Of a stretch of DNA of 57,407 bases, positions 44,659 to 52,957 are shown in pieces. Origin of the DNA: Sulfurospirillum sp. (lineage in GTDB: Bacteria; Campylobacterota; Campylobacteria; Campylobacterales; Sulfurospirillaceae); the NCBI GenBank assembly GCA_018058685.1, contig JAGOZL010000002.1, positions 1-57,407 on the forward strand, given 5' to 3'. The notes beneath the pieces are model-generated. The model did not search any database and was not told the DNA's origin. It saw only the letters and a program-made list of their open reading frames with translations. A program made the translations under genes and the position numbers. The stretch's first letter is position 1, and each line of letters begins with the position of its first letter.

Positions 44659-45195
44659 TTACTTCGCTTTGATAACTCCGGCAACAGAAACACGTGTTTC
44701 GTCCATAACCTTAACGTTTGCTGGAACAGTAATGTCGCGTACTAAAAGCGTATCACCAACATCTAAATCACTTACATCTAGAACAAAGCTATTTGGTAAG
44801 TTTTCTGCTGTACATTTAACCGCTAAACGTTTTTTAGACTGAATTAAAACACCTTTATTTTTTGTTCCCTTAGGAGTACCTTCTAAAACAACAGGTACGA
44901 GGTATTTTGTTAAAACACCAGGAAGTGCTAAGCGTAAATCAACATGTAAAAGATTGTTATTTACAGGGTCTCTTTGGTAATCTTGGATTACAACATTGTA
45001 CTCATTACCCGCAACTTTGACTGGGAAAATAAGTGTTTCTTTGTTCTTTGCTGCCTTGATGAATTCATTTGCTTTAAATGCAGCATTGATGTTTTGTTCA
45101 CCCTTACCGTAAATATTAGCAATTAGATATCCATCTCTACGAAGCGCTTTAGTCGCTTTCTTCTCGATACTATCTCTAACGATGCCTTCTAACAT
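44659..45195 (-). CDS. rplY: 50S ribosomal protein L25/general stress protein Ctc
   Basis: L25 binds 5S rRNA. This 178-residue form is the longer CTC type with an N-terminal L25 domain (about 1-90: [28 protein letters not shown]) and a C-terminal TL5 domain (about 95-178). A near match to the palindrome (TTACATGTTG) codes for the conserved LHVD. A good TATAAT box lies 29 bases before the ATG. It is the first gene of rplY-pth-lptF/G. Confidence 0.95.
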   Translation of the reverse strand: MLEGIVRDSIEKKATKALRRDGYLIANIYGKGEQNINAAFKANEFIKAAKNKETLIFPVKVAGNEYNVVIQDYQRDPVNNNLLHVDLRLALPGVLTKYLVPVVLEGTPKGTKNKGVLIQSKKRLAVKCTAENLPNSFVLDVSDLDVGDTLLVRDITVPANVKVMDETRVSVAGVIKAK

Positions 45196-45223
45196 TGTAG
45201 TCCTTTATAAAAAATAGGAGTGG

Positions 45224-45229
45224 ATTATA
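45224..45229 (-). promoter_or_regulatory. Putative -10 box for rplY-pth-lptF/G
   Basis: TATAAT on the minus strand (GAGTATAATCC), 29 bases before the rplY start, in the gap after pilT. Confidence 0.6.
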
Positions 45230-45256
45230 CTCAAAACAATCTTACGCTCACCTAAA

Positions 45257-46450
45257 TCAGCGCTTTAAACCTACAATATCTTTATCCACTTTTTTGACAT
45301 ACGTTGCCGTCGTTTCATACTTTTTTGTCTCTTTAAACGCTTTATCTGCATCATAAAAATCAAGTGCCATGGCGATGTCATTACGACTCGTTGCGGCTCT
45401 AATCGCCTCTTCTTTATCAATTCTTCCTTCCGAATAAAGCCCTACAAGACACTGATCAAAGGTTTGTGTTTTATAAACCTCTTTACCCTCTTTAAGCGCG
45501 TCAGGAATCTCATTTTCACGTCCTTCCATAATCAATGCTTCAATCCGCGCATTTTTCACCAAAACTTCGACTGCCGCCGTACGCTTTTTATCAACAGTAC
45601 GAACAAGGCGTTGCGCAACAATGCCTTGTAAAACACCTGATAATGACATTTTGATACGATTTTGCTCATCACCTGGAAACATTCCAATGATACGACCTAT
45701 CGTCTCTTTCGCATCAACGGTATGCAAGGTTGAAAGAACCAAGTGTCCCGTTTCTGCGGCGTGCATCGCTGTTTCTATTGTCTCTAAATCACGCATCTCA
45801 CCCACTAAAATTACATCAGGGTCTTCACGTAATGCCGCACGCAATGAATCTGCAAAGGAAAGTGCATCTTGCCCAATGGCACGTTGATTGACGATGCATT
45901 TGTCATCTTTGTAGATAAACTCCACAGGGTCTTCAATGGTAATAATATGCTTTTTATGGTTTTGGTTAATGTGATTAATCATCGACGCCAAAGTCGTTGT
46001 TTTACCACTTCCCGTTGGACCTGTTACCAAAACAAGTCCTCGCGAGAGATTGCATAAATTCGTAATAACGGGAGGAAGATTTAAAGACTCTAGTGTTGGA
46101 AGCTCCATTGGAATCGTTCTAAAAACAGCCGAGACGCCATCGACTTGAAAGAACATATTGACACGAAAGCGATAATTATCATTTAACTTGAATGTGAAGT
46201 CGATATTTTTCTTCTCAACAAATTCGCCAAATCGACTACGCACAAGCTCTTTAGCTAATAAAATACCATCGCCATGCGTAAGGATTTCATCGGAAAATGC
46301 AACAATTTCACCATTAATACGCCCTCGTACACTGGCTCCTGTTTTTACATGTAAGTCGCTGCCTTTGTTCTCGACCAATTTCATCAAATGTCCCTTGAGC
46401 TTTTTGGTCATCTCAAACGTCAGTTCACTAACTTTAACCTCTTGTTGCAT
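45257..46450 (-). CDS. pilT: PilT-type retraction ATPase
   Basis: This 397-residue hexameric ATPase of the PilT/VirB11 family normally powers type IV pilus retraction. It has an N-terminal PAS-like domain (about 25-115, GSDLHVKTGASVRGRING), Walker A GPTGSGKTT (144-152), an Asp box, the His box LVLSTLHTVDAKET and the RMRMSLSGVLQGIVAQRL-like region (here RIKMSLSGVLQGI). The C terminus is about 40 residues longer than in many PilT proteins. No pilin or other pil gene is in the window. A palindrome supplies LHVK in the conserved SDLH segment. Confidence 0.9.
   Translation of the reverse strand: MQQEVKVSELTFEMTKKLKGHLMKLVENKGSDLHVKTGASVRGRINGEIVAFSDEILTHGDGILLAKELVRSRFGEFVEKKNIDFTFKLNDNYRFRVNMFFQVDGVSAVFRTIPMELPTLESLNLPPVITNLCNLSRGLVLVTGPTGSGKTTTLASMINHINQNHKKHIITIEDPVEFIYKDDKCIVNQRAIGQDALSFADSLRAALREDPDVILVGEMRDLETIETAMHAAETGHLVLSTLHTVDAKETIGRIIGMFPGDEQNRIKMSLSGVLQGIVAQRLVRTVDKKRTAAVEVLVKNARIEALIMEGRENEIPDALKEGKEVYKTQTFDQCLVGLYSEGRIDKEEAIRAATSRNDIAMALDFYDADKAFKETKKYETTATYVKKVDKDIVGLKR
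46345..46354. repeat. Palindrome copy 17 (TTTACATGTAA)
   Basis: In pilT, LHVK at 33-36 within the conserved SDLH segment. Confidence 0.95.
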
Positions 46451-46460
46451 GCTAAAATCC

Positions 46461-47462
46461 TTATTCTAAAGCGTTTAATATCTCAATAAATGCCTCTTTA
46501 AAACTACTTAACCCTTCATTCATCAATTCATCACATACACTATTCATATGAATACCATTGGCCGCCAATGCATCAAAGAAATTTTCAATAACCGTGAGTG
46601 GAATATTTTGGACATTTACTTCTTTTGAAGAAGATAAAAAGGCTTTGATGGTATCTAAAGGTGCTGTATTAATAGCATTAGGCACTAAAAGTTCTCGAAT
46701 ATAATAATCAGGCCTCAATATGTCACCCTTAACTCCCGTACTGGCAAATAACGCTCGCACATTTGCCATTTTATAACTTTTGATCAGTTCATAAGAACGC
46801 AAAGCATTCATAATACCCACACGAGAAGTGACCACGTCAATTTTTTTAAGTTCATCATCTAATTTTCTATCGAACCTGCTTACAAAAATACTGATGACAG
46901 CTTGAGGGATATTGCCTTGTGTTTGAGTGTGCTCCCTTACGGCATTGGCACGTTTAAACGCTTCTAAACATTTGGCTGTCTGTTCTTGAGAAAAAATCAA
47001 TGTCGCATTGACATTAATTCCTTCACTTAAAAGTGCTTCCATCGCCACAAAACCCGCCTCAGTTGCTGGAACTTTAATCATTACATTGGGATAATTTATC
47101 GCAGAAAAAAGACGTTTTCCTTCTTCAATAGTTGCCTCTGCATCATCACATAAAAAGGGGTCTACTTCGATGCTGATAAATCCATCGTCGTTTTGCTCGT
47201 ACAAAGGTAAGAGCTTTGAAGCAGCTCGTTTGATATCTTCGATGGCTAAAGCTTCATAGATCTCTTTAGGTGCTTTACCTTTGAGTTTTGCTTTATCCTG
47301 TGCATACGCAGGTGAGCTTAAAAAAGCTGATTTAAAAATAGAAGGATTACTGGTTGCCGCATTGATACTCTTACTTTGAATCAGTTCGACAAATTCACCT
47401 TCTAAGAAACTTCGCTCAACAAAATCACACCATAAAGAAAATTTTATATCATTATTGTACAT
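46461..47462 (-). CDS. tal: Transaldolase
   Basis: Transaldolase moves a dihydroxyacetone unit between sugar phosphates in the non-oxidative pentose phosphate pathway. The 333-residue protein has the Schiff-base lysine K130 in NVMIKVPATEAG, the N-terminal TSNPSIFKSAF, INVNATLIFS and the SRFDRKLDDEL region, placing it in the TalB-related group found in Campylobacter and cyanobacteria. It lies 10 bases upstream of pilT and 12 bases after serB, all in the same direction. Confidence 0.94.
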   Translation of the reverse strand: MYNNDIKFSLWCDFVERSFLEGEFVELIQSKSINAATSNPSIFKSAFLSSPAYAQDKAKLKGKAPKEIYEALAIEDIKRAASKLLPLYEQNDDGFISIEVDPFLCDDAEATIEEGKRLFSAINYPNVMIKVPATEAGFVAMEALLSEGINVNATLIFSQEQTAKCLEAFKRANAVREHTQTQGNIPQAVISIFVSRFDRKLDDELKKIDVVTSRVGIMNALRSYELIKSYKMANVRALFASTGVKGDILRPDYYIRELLVPNAINTAPLDTIKAFLSSSKEVNVQNIPLTVIENFFDALAANGIHMNSVCDELMNEGLSSFKEAFIEILNALE

Positions 47463-47474
47463 CGTTTACTCTTT

Positions 47475-48095
47475 TTAAATAAATTGAAGAAGTTGTCGCA
47501 TATCTTTTTCATCAATCACAATATTCGCGGCATTTTTCAAAATAGGTTTAGCACAAAATGCCACCTTTTTTGCCGCACACTCAAACATCGAGATATCATT
47601 GGCACCATCACCCACAGCAATCGTCTCTTCATAGTTTACATGTAAAAGATTTTGAAGACGTTTTAACATATCGCCCTTAGAAAAACCAAACATCATGTCC
47701 CCACCGACTAAGCCGCTGAGTGCACCATCTCTTACATGTAAAACATTGGCAAAGTCTGCATCAAACCCTAAAATCGCTTTAGCAGGTGTTGTCGCAATGC
47801 GAAAGCCTCCGCTAAATACAACCACTGTATACCCTTGTGCTTTTAAACCTGCAATCGCTTCTTTCGCACCGTTCATCAGAGGCAATGCTGCACAAATAGC
47901 TTCTGCTTTTTTAGCATCCAATCCTTTAAGTAATCCCACACGTGTGCTCAGACTTTCAAAAAAATCAAGCTCACCTTGCATCGCACGTTCTGTAATTTCA
48001 GAAACTCTTTTTTCCACACCATGTTCTTTGGCTAGAAAATCAATCGTTTCGCCATCCATCAACGTCGAATCAAAATCAAACACACATAACTTCAT
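47475..48095 (-). CDS. serB: Phosphoserine phosphatase SerB
   Basis: SerB performs the last step of serine synthesis. The 206-residue HAD phosphatase has D7 and D9 in VFDFDSTLMDGE, the VVFSGGF motif, a lysine in GFSKGDML and VGDGANDISMF. The start at 48095 gives the HAD motif its usual position; the frame runs 13 codons further upstream. No ACT domain is fused. Two palindromes encode LHVN and LHVR (47635-47646 and 47732-47741), the first just before the conserved AVGDGAND loop. Confidence 0.93.
   Translation of the reverse strand: MKLCVFDFDSTLMDGETIDFLAKEHGVEKRVSEITERAMQGELDFFESLSTRVGLLKGLDAKKAEAICAALPLMNGAKEAIAGLKAQGYTVVVFSGGFRIATTPAKAILGFDADFANVLHVRDGALSGLVGGDMMFGFSKGDMLKRLQNLLHVNYEETIAVGDGANDISMFECAAKKVAFCAKPILKNAANIVIDEKDMRQLLQFI
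47636..47645. repeat. Palindrome copy 18 (TTTACATGTAAA)
   Basis: Full form in serB, LHVN. Confidence 0.95.
47732..47741. repeat. Palindrome copy 19 (TTACATGTAA)
   Basis: Second copy in serB, LHVR. Confidence 0.95.
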
Positions 48096-48150
48096 ACGTT
48101 TACATTCCTTTCTCAAGCCCTCTTTGCTTGTCAATCCTAGACATTTTCAT

Positions 48151-48156
48151 TATAAT
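48151..48156 (+). promoter_or_regulatory. Putative -10 box for the MetF-like gene
   Basis: TATAAT, 20 bases before the first in-frame ATG (48176), in the 80-base gap divergent from serB. Confidence 0.5.
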
Positions 48157-48175
48157 ACTTAAAAACAAGTAACAA

Positions 48176-49102
48176 ATGGATAAAAATATGGTTGAATCTT
48201 TAATCACTAAACTACGTAGTGACAGCTTTTTAAGTCTGGAAACCACGCCTATGCATGAGCCTAGTTTTGAGCCTATCATCGAAAAAATTGCCTCATTTGA
48301 ATTAGATAAAAAAGTCGACGCCTTTAGTACCACAGATAACCCCCTCGCACGCTTAAAATACAATGCCCTTTTTGGTGCACTCAAGCTTCAAAATAGATTT
48401 CAAAAGCCTGTCATTGCAACGATGAGCATGAGAGATCGTAACAAAGTCGCTCTTCAATCAGATCTTTTAGGCGCAAATGAACATGATTTACGCACGATTC
48501 TTTGCCTTACAGGAGATCCGGCCAGTGCGAGTGATCAACCCTCTTTAAAAGGTGTCTTTGAGGGCAATAGCACGCTTTTAATGGATATTATCAAATGCTA
48601 TAATGCAGGTATTGATTACGCAGGAAAACCCTTTAAAACACAACCCAAGCCCATTTACCCTTTTGCCGTATGCAATGCTCACGCCAATGTTCCCAAAAAC
48701 CTTATGAAGCGTATGGCGACCAAAATTCACCATGGTGCCATAGGCATTATCACACAACCTGTCTACAGTACAGAAAATGCTACCATGCTCCTAGAACTGC
48801 TCCACGAAGCGCAAAAAAGTGTCAAACACGATGCCCCCAAAACAGAACTTATTTTAGGATTTTTTCCTATCGTACGTTTGAGGACAGCGCAATTTTTGAG
48901 CGCGCATGTTCCAGGGATTCATGTGCCTGATTTGTGGATGGAACGTTTAACGCGTGCTAAAAAAATAAGTGAAGAAGAAGAAAAAAAAGTGGGTTTTGAA
49001 CTCTCAGTCGAGACATTCAAAGCCATTCAAAAAGTACACCCAAAAATACATATGATGAGTGCCAATAACTTTGAATTAGTTGCAGATATTTTAAAGGCCT
49101 AA
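48176..49102 (+). CDS. Methylenetetrahydrofolate reductase family protein
   Basis: This 308-residue FAD-type TIM-barrel protein has the MTHFR-family signature ATMSMRDRNKVALQSDLLGA and ILCLTGDPA, an early ETTP that would hold the catalytic Glu, and GIITQPVYS. The reaction expected is methylene- to methyl-tetrahydrofolate. The N and C termini differ from classical MetF, so it may be a second, alternative reductase. Starts at 48176 or 48188 are possible. The neighbour serB feeds serine to one-carbon metabolism. A strong terminator follows (49118-49148). Confidence 0.8.
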   Translation: MDKNMVESLITKLRSDSFLSLETTPMHEPSFEPIIEKIASFELDKKVDAFSTTDNPLARLKYNALFGALKLQNRFQKPVIATMSMRDRNKVALQSDLLGANEHDLRTILCLTGDPASASDQPSLKGVFEGNSTLLMDIIKCYNAGIDYAGKPFKTQPKPIYPFAVCNAHANVPKNLMKRMATKIHHGAIGIITQPVYSTENATMLLELLHEAQKSVKHDAPKTELILGFFPIVRLRTAQFLSAHVPGIHVPDLWMERLTRAKKISEEEEKKVGFELSVETFKAIQKVHPKIHMMSANNFELVADILKA

Positions 49103-49106
49103 ATCT

Positions 49107-49116
49107 TTACATGTAA
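49107..49116. repeat. Palindrome copy 20 (TTTACATGTAA)
   Basis: Intergenic, between the MetF-like stop and its terminator. Confidence 0.95.
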
Positions 49117-49117
49117 G

Positions 49118-49148
49118 AAAGGGGAGCCAAAAGTTTTGGCTCCCCTTT
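49118..49148. terminator. Bidirectional terminator between the MetF-like gene and cheW
   Basis: A perfect 15-bp stem (AAAGGGGAGCCAAAA 49118-49132 with TTTTGGCTCCCCTTT 49134-49148) with a single-base centre. It serves both convergent genes. A palindrome copy (49107-49116) lies 1 base before the stem. Confidence 0.9.
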
Positions 49149-49153
49149 ATCGT

Positions 49154-49645
49154 TTAAAAATCACGTTTTAAAAGCTGTTCTACTTTCAAAATCGTTAAAA
49201 TATTGTCATCGCGCATACCAATGCCATACACCAAACCTTTTTCCGCATGAATGGTCTCAGGCGGTGGTCCAATGCGACTACTTTTAATACGAATCGCCTC
49301 GGTGAGTCTATCAATCACAAAACCAGCGGTATTGTCTTTTCCTTTCATCACGATGTAACGCGTCTCTTCATTGACTTTGGAAGGGTCCATCTTAAACTTA
49401 CGGCGCAAATCAATCAAAGGAATAACACTTCCCCTAAGATTGAACACACCTAAGATATAATCTGGCACACTTGGAACCCTTGTGTATTCAATCGGTTTAA
49501 TAATCTCTTGAATACTCAAAATGGGCACCGCGTACTCTTCTTGTCCAATAATAAATCCAACGAGTTGAACAACATCATCTTCTTTTTTAGGCTCTTCGAC
49601 CTGCTTTTGTTGTTTTTGGATAATTTGATTTAATTTATCGCTCAT
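49154..49645 (-). CDS. cheW: Chemotaxis coupling protein CheW
   Basis: CheW couples chemoreceptors to the CheA kinase. The 163-residue protein has a short charged N terminus and a CheW domain (about 25-160) with EEYAVPILSIQEII, YILGVFNLRGSVIPLIDLR and VYGIGMRDDNILTILKVEQLL. It is the last gene of the cheV-cheAY-cheW set, 11 bases after cheAY, and ends at a strong terminator. Confidence 0.96.
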   Translation of the reverse strand: MSDKLNQIIQKQQKQVEEPKKEDDVVQLVGFIIGQEEYAVPILSIQEIIKPIEYTRVPSVPDYILGVFNLRGSVIPLIDLRRKFKMDPSKVNEETRYIVMKGKDNTAGFVIDRLTEAIRIKSSRIGPPPETIHAEKGLVYGIGMRDDNILTILKVEQLLKRDF

Positions 49646-49656
49646 TGTTCAACCGC

Positions 49657-51993
49657 CTATAATTTAATATTTTTTCGTACAACACTCTCTAGATATTCTG
49701 GAGAGTATGGCTTCGTGATGTATTCACTCATTCCTGATTCAACGCCTCTTAATCTATCAGACTTGGATGTACGAGAGGTTACAGCAATCAATGGTAAATT
49801 CTTATATTTAGAGTATTTACGAATTTCACCCGCTAAGGTATATCCATCCATACGTGGCATCTCAATGTCAATTAGTACCGCATCTATGCTATATTCTGCC
49901 GATTTAAGCATATTAAGCGCTTCTTGTCCATTGCTTGCCTCGATGACTTTAACGCCGATAGGTTCCATTGATTTTTTCATGATATTTCGATCCATGGCAC
50001 TGTCATCAACCGCTAAAACAACGTAATCACTTGGTGAACTCTTCACTTTAACGGCAGTTTCGGCGCTTGCACGAATATCAACCGTGATACCTTTAGCCAA
50101 ATTCATCAGTGCCGCAACGTCAATAATAAGCGTAACACGACCATCGCCTCGAATCGTAGCCCCTGCGATACCATCAATCCCTTGGAGGTAATCTCCCAAA
50201 GATTTAATAACAATCTCTTCTTGACCCACCAATGTATCTACCACAACGCCTAGTTTTGACTCAGCAAGACCGATAACAACAACATAGGTGTGTTCACCGC
50301 CTTCATAGACTTGTTTGACACCAAAGATATCTGAGAGGCGCACCAAAGAGAGTACCTCATCACGCAATCTAAGAACATTTTTACCCTCGATGGTATAAAT
50401 CTCATCCAAAGGAATACGCACAGTCTCTAAAACAGATGCCAATGGAATCGCATAATACTCTTCTTGCGCACCCACCAACAAGGCTTGAATAATCGCTAAA
50501 GTAAGAGGAATTTTGAGCTTAATAACCGTACCATGTCCCAACTCACTGTCAACATCAATAATACCGTTAAGCTTTTCAATGTTGGTTTTAACAACGTCCA
50601 TTCCTACACCACGTCCCGAAACATTGGTGACAACTTTTGCTGTAGAAAGGGAAGGTTTAAAGATAAGCGCAAATGCTTCCTTATCGCTCATGCTATCGGC
50701 TTCACGCTCACTAATCATCCCTTTTTCAATCGCTTTTGAACGTAAAATATCCGCATCCAAACCATTGCCATCATCTGCAATTTCAATAACGATGTGATTG
50801 CCTTCATTGTACGCTTTTAGCTTAATCGTACCCATCTCTGGTTTACCACGTGAGAGTCTTGTTTGTGCATTTTCAATCCCATGGTCACATGAGTTACGAA
50901 TAATATGAACCAAAGGATCGCCAATTTCTTCAACAATCGATTTATCAAGCTCGGTCTCTTCACCTGAGATTTCTAGCTCGATTTGTTTACCAAGCTCACG
51001 TGAAAGATCACGTACCATACGAGGGAACTTGTTAAAGACTTTTGCAATTGGCAACATTCTGGTTTTCATAACCGCAATTTGTAAATCCGTCGTTACAAGT
51101 GAAATGGAAGAAACCACTTGATTAAGCTCTTCAAGGAACTTTTCGCCTTCATAGCGCTCTTCAACGTCATCATAAATTTTAAGTAATCTGTTTTTACCCA
51201 GTACGAGCTCACCAATCAAATTCATCAAATGGTCAAGTCGTTTGACTTCAACCCTAATGGTTTGTTCCATGGAACTTGCAGCTTCTTTTTTAGCTGGTGT
51301 AGTATTTGCTGCTGCGGCTTCTACTCTGCGAGGAGATGCTTTGATAGGCTCTTCTTTTACTTCATCTTCATCATCAAGCACAGACTCGACACTGGCTTTT
51401 GGCGCTGGAGTAACTGCTGGGCCACTGGCTTCTCGTCTTTTCTTATCTTCTTCTTTACGCATTTTCAAAAGACGTTCAATCTCTTCTTCAACTTCTTCGT
51501 CACTGAGTTTTGAATAGTCTTTATTGTCATCTTCAATGACGGGTGCGGCTACTTCAACTTTAGGAGCTTCTTTAGGCTTTACTGCTGCTTTTGGAGCACT
51601 ATTGCCACTTGAGATTTCATCTAGTCGTGCACAAATATTGGTAATATCAATACCGATAGAGGTATCATTACCATGGTCACGAATCGCATGTAAGAGTGCT
51701 TTCATAAGGTCAATCGACTCTAAGACAACATCCATAACATGGTGTGTGAGTTTTAACTCACCGTGTCGTGCTTTATTGAGGACATCTTCCATGTGGTGCG
51801 TCAAATGCGTTAGGACATCAAAATTTAAAAATGATGATGAACCCTTAATTGTATGCGCTACCCTAAAGATACTGTTGAGCAACTCTAAATCTTCAGGTCT
51901 CGCTTCCAGTTCCACTAAATTTTGATCAAGTTGTTCAATAAGTTCGAACGCTTCAACCAAAAAATCTTCTAAAATTTCTTGAATATCTTCCAT
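49657..51993 (-). CDS. cheA: CheA-CheY fusion histidine kinase (CheAY)
   Basis: This 778-residue chemotaxis kinase has a P1 domain with phospho-acceptor H47 (RVAHTIKGSS), an acidic linker (about 125-235) and dimerisation and ATPase domains (MEQTIRVEVKRLDHLMNL, SCDHGIE, DDGNGLD, GRGVGMDV). A CheW-like domain and a C-terminal CheY receiver (about 655-778) with LIDIEMPRMDG and TKPY complete it. The fused receiver is the normal arrangement in Campylobacterota and probably acts as a phosphate sink or modulator. No separate cheY is in the window. It lies 10 bases after cheV. Confidence 0.97.
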   Translation of the reverse strand: MEDIQEILEDFLVEAFELIEQLDQNLVELEARPEDLELLNSIFRVAHTIKGSSSFLNFDVLTHLTHHMEDVLNKARHGELKLTHHVMDVVLESIDLMKALLHAIRDHGNDTSIGIDITNICARLDEISSGNSAPKAAVKPKEAPKVEVAAPVIEDDNKDYSKLSDEEVEEEIERLLKMRKEEDKKRREASGPAVTPAPKASVESVLDDEDEVKEEPIKASPRRVEAAAANTTPAKKEAASSMEQTIRVEVKRLDHLMNLIGELVLGKNRLLKIYDDVEERYEGEKFLEELNQVVSSISLVTTDLQIAVMKTRMLPIAKVFNKFPRMVRDLSRELGKQIELEISGEETELDKSIVEEIGDPLVHIIRNSCDHGIENAQTRLSRGKPEMGTIKLKAYNEGNHIVIEIADDGNGLDADILRSKAIEKGMISEREADSMSDKEAFALIFKPSLSTAKVVTNVSGRGVGMDVVKTNIEKLNGIIDVDSELGHGTVIKLKIPLTLAIIQALLVGAQEEYYAIPLASVLETVRIPLDEIYTIEGKNVLRLRDEVLSLVRLSDIFGVKQVYEGGEHTYVVVIGLAESKLGVVVDTLVGQEEIVIKSLGDYLQGIDGIAGATIRGDGRVTLIIDVAALMNLAKGITVDIRASAETAVKVKSSPSDYVVLAVDDSAMDRNIMKKSMEPIGVKVIEASNGQEALNMLKSAEYSIDAVLIDIEMPRMDGYTLAGEIRKYSKYKNLPLIAVTSRTSKSDRLRGVESGMSEYITKPYSPEYLESVVRKNIKL

Positions 51994-52003
51994 CGTTCTA
52001 CCC

Positions 52004-52957
52004 TTACTTTTGTACTATTTTAACGTGCGATTTAATCACTTTAGAAACTTCTTTGTAGAAAACCGACGCATCAAATTTCGTTAAATAGGCTTCACCGCCC
52101 GCCTCTTTACCCCTAAGTTCACTAAAATGATCACTAATAGATGAGTTAAACACAATCGGTATCTCTTTAAAGCGAATATCCTCTTTGACATTGGCGGCAA
52201 AATGGAAACCGTCCATCTGTGGCATTTCAACATCACTGATAATAATTTTGACTTCATTGGCTAATTTATCGCCATAGGTTTCATAAAGTTCTCGTAAACG
52301 CTCTAAGCCTTCCATGCCATCTTTGGCCTCAACCACGCGCATTCCCATTTTTTTCAAAGCATCACTGCCCAGTTTTCGAGCTGTCATGCTGTCATCTAAA
52401 ATAAGCGCTGTACCTTCCACTTTCATAATATCAGAATCATGAATATCGATTTTTGGCTGATAAATACCAAGAGCTTGGACAACACTCTCTAAATCTAAAA
52501 TCAGAAGAACATCGTCATTTTCAATACGCGTTACACCTGTTATCTGACTTTTATCCAGTGATCCCATACCCGCTACAAACGATGCTGGCTCAATATCTTT
52601 CCAACTGATACGTCTGATACGCTTGGCTTCATGCACCACAAAACCGATTAAGATATCGCTAAATTCTGTGATGATGATACGAGGTTTGATGGAACCATCA
52701 TCAGGTTCTTTAATATTCATCCATTTAGCCAAATTGACCACAGGAATAACAACCCCACGTAAGTCAAAAATACCTTCGATGTATTCAGGAACACCTGGAA
52801 GTTCTGTGAGATTTGGGATTTTGATGATTTCACGCACCTTAGCGACGTTTACACCATAAATTCCCTCATAAACTCCTTTCTCCTCTTGTTTGAAGATTCG
52901 AAAGTCAACCAGCTCCATTTCATTGGAGCCTACTTTTAAAATACTATCTTTAGCCAT
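52004..52957 (-). CDS. cheV: Chemotaxis protein CheV
   Basis: CheV joins a CheW-like coupling domain (about 10-170, NVAKVREIIKIPNLTELP) to a receiver (about 185-317) with ILDDS, the phospho-site Asp in IIISDVEMPQMDG and a TKFDA lysine. It probably adapts receptor arrays through phosphorylation, partly replacing CheB feedback. The 317-residue protein begins with an 8-base overlap with the phosphoesterase gene. It is followed by cheAY and cheW. Confidence 0.95.
   Translation of the reverse strand: MAKDSILKVGSNEMELVDFRIFKQEEKGVYEGIYGVNVAKVREIIKIPNLTELPGVPEYIEGIFDLRGVVIPVVNLAKWMNIKEPDDGSIKPRIIITEFSDILIGFVVHEAKRIRRISWKDIEPASFVAGMGSLDKSQITGVTRIENDDVLLILDLESVVQALGIYQPKIDIHDSDIMKVEGTALILDDSMTARKLGSDALKKMGMRVVEAKDGMEGLERLRELYETYGDKLANEVKIIISDVEMPQMDGFHFAANVKEDIRFKEIPIVFNSSISDHFSELRGKEAGGEAYLTKFDASVFYKEVSKVIKSHVKIVQK

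Noticed and set aside
44930-44950. A near-match to the palindrome in rplY (TTACATGTTG).
   Set aside because: It has two mismatches, and LHVD is conserved in L25 proteins generally, so protein constraint explains it.
47695-48162. A 155-codon open frame on plus opposite serB.
   Set aside because: It is fully antisense to serB, whose HAD motifs are intact, and its composition is typical of an opposite-strand shadow.
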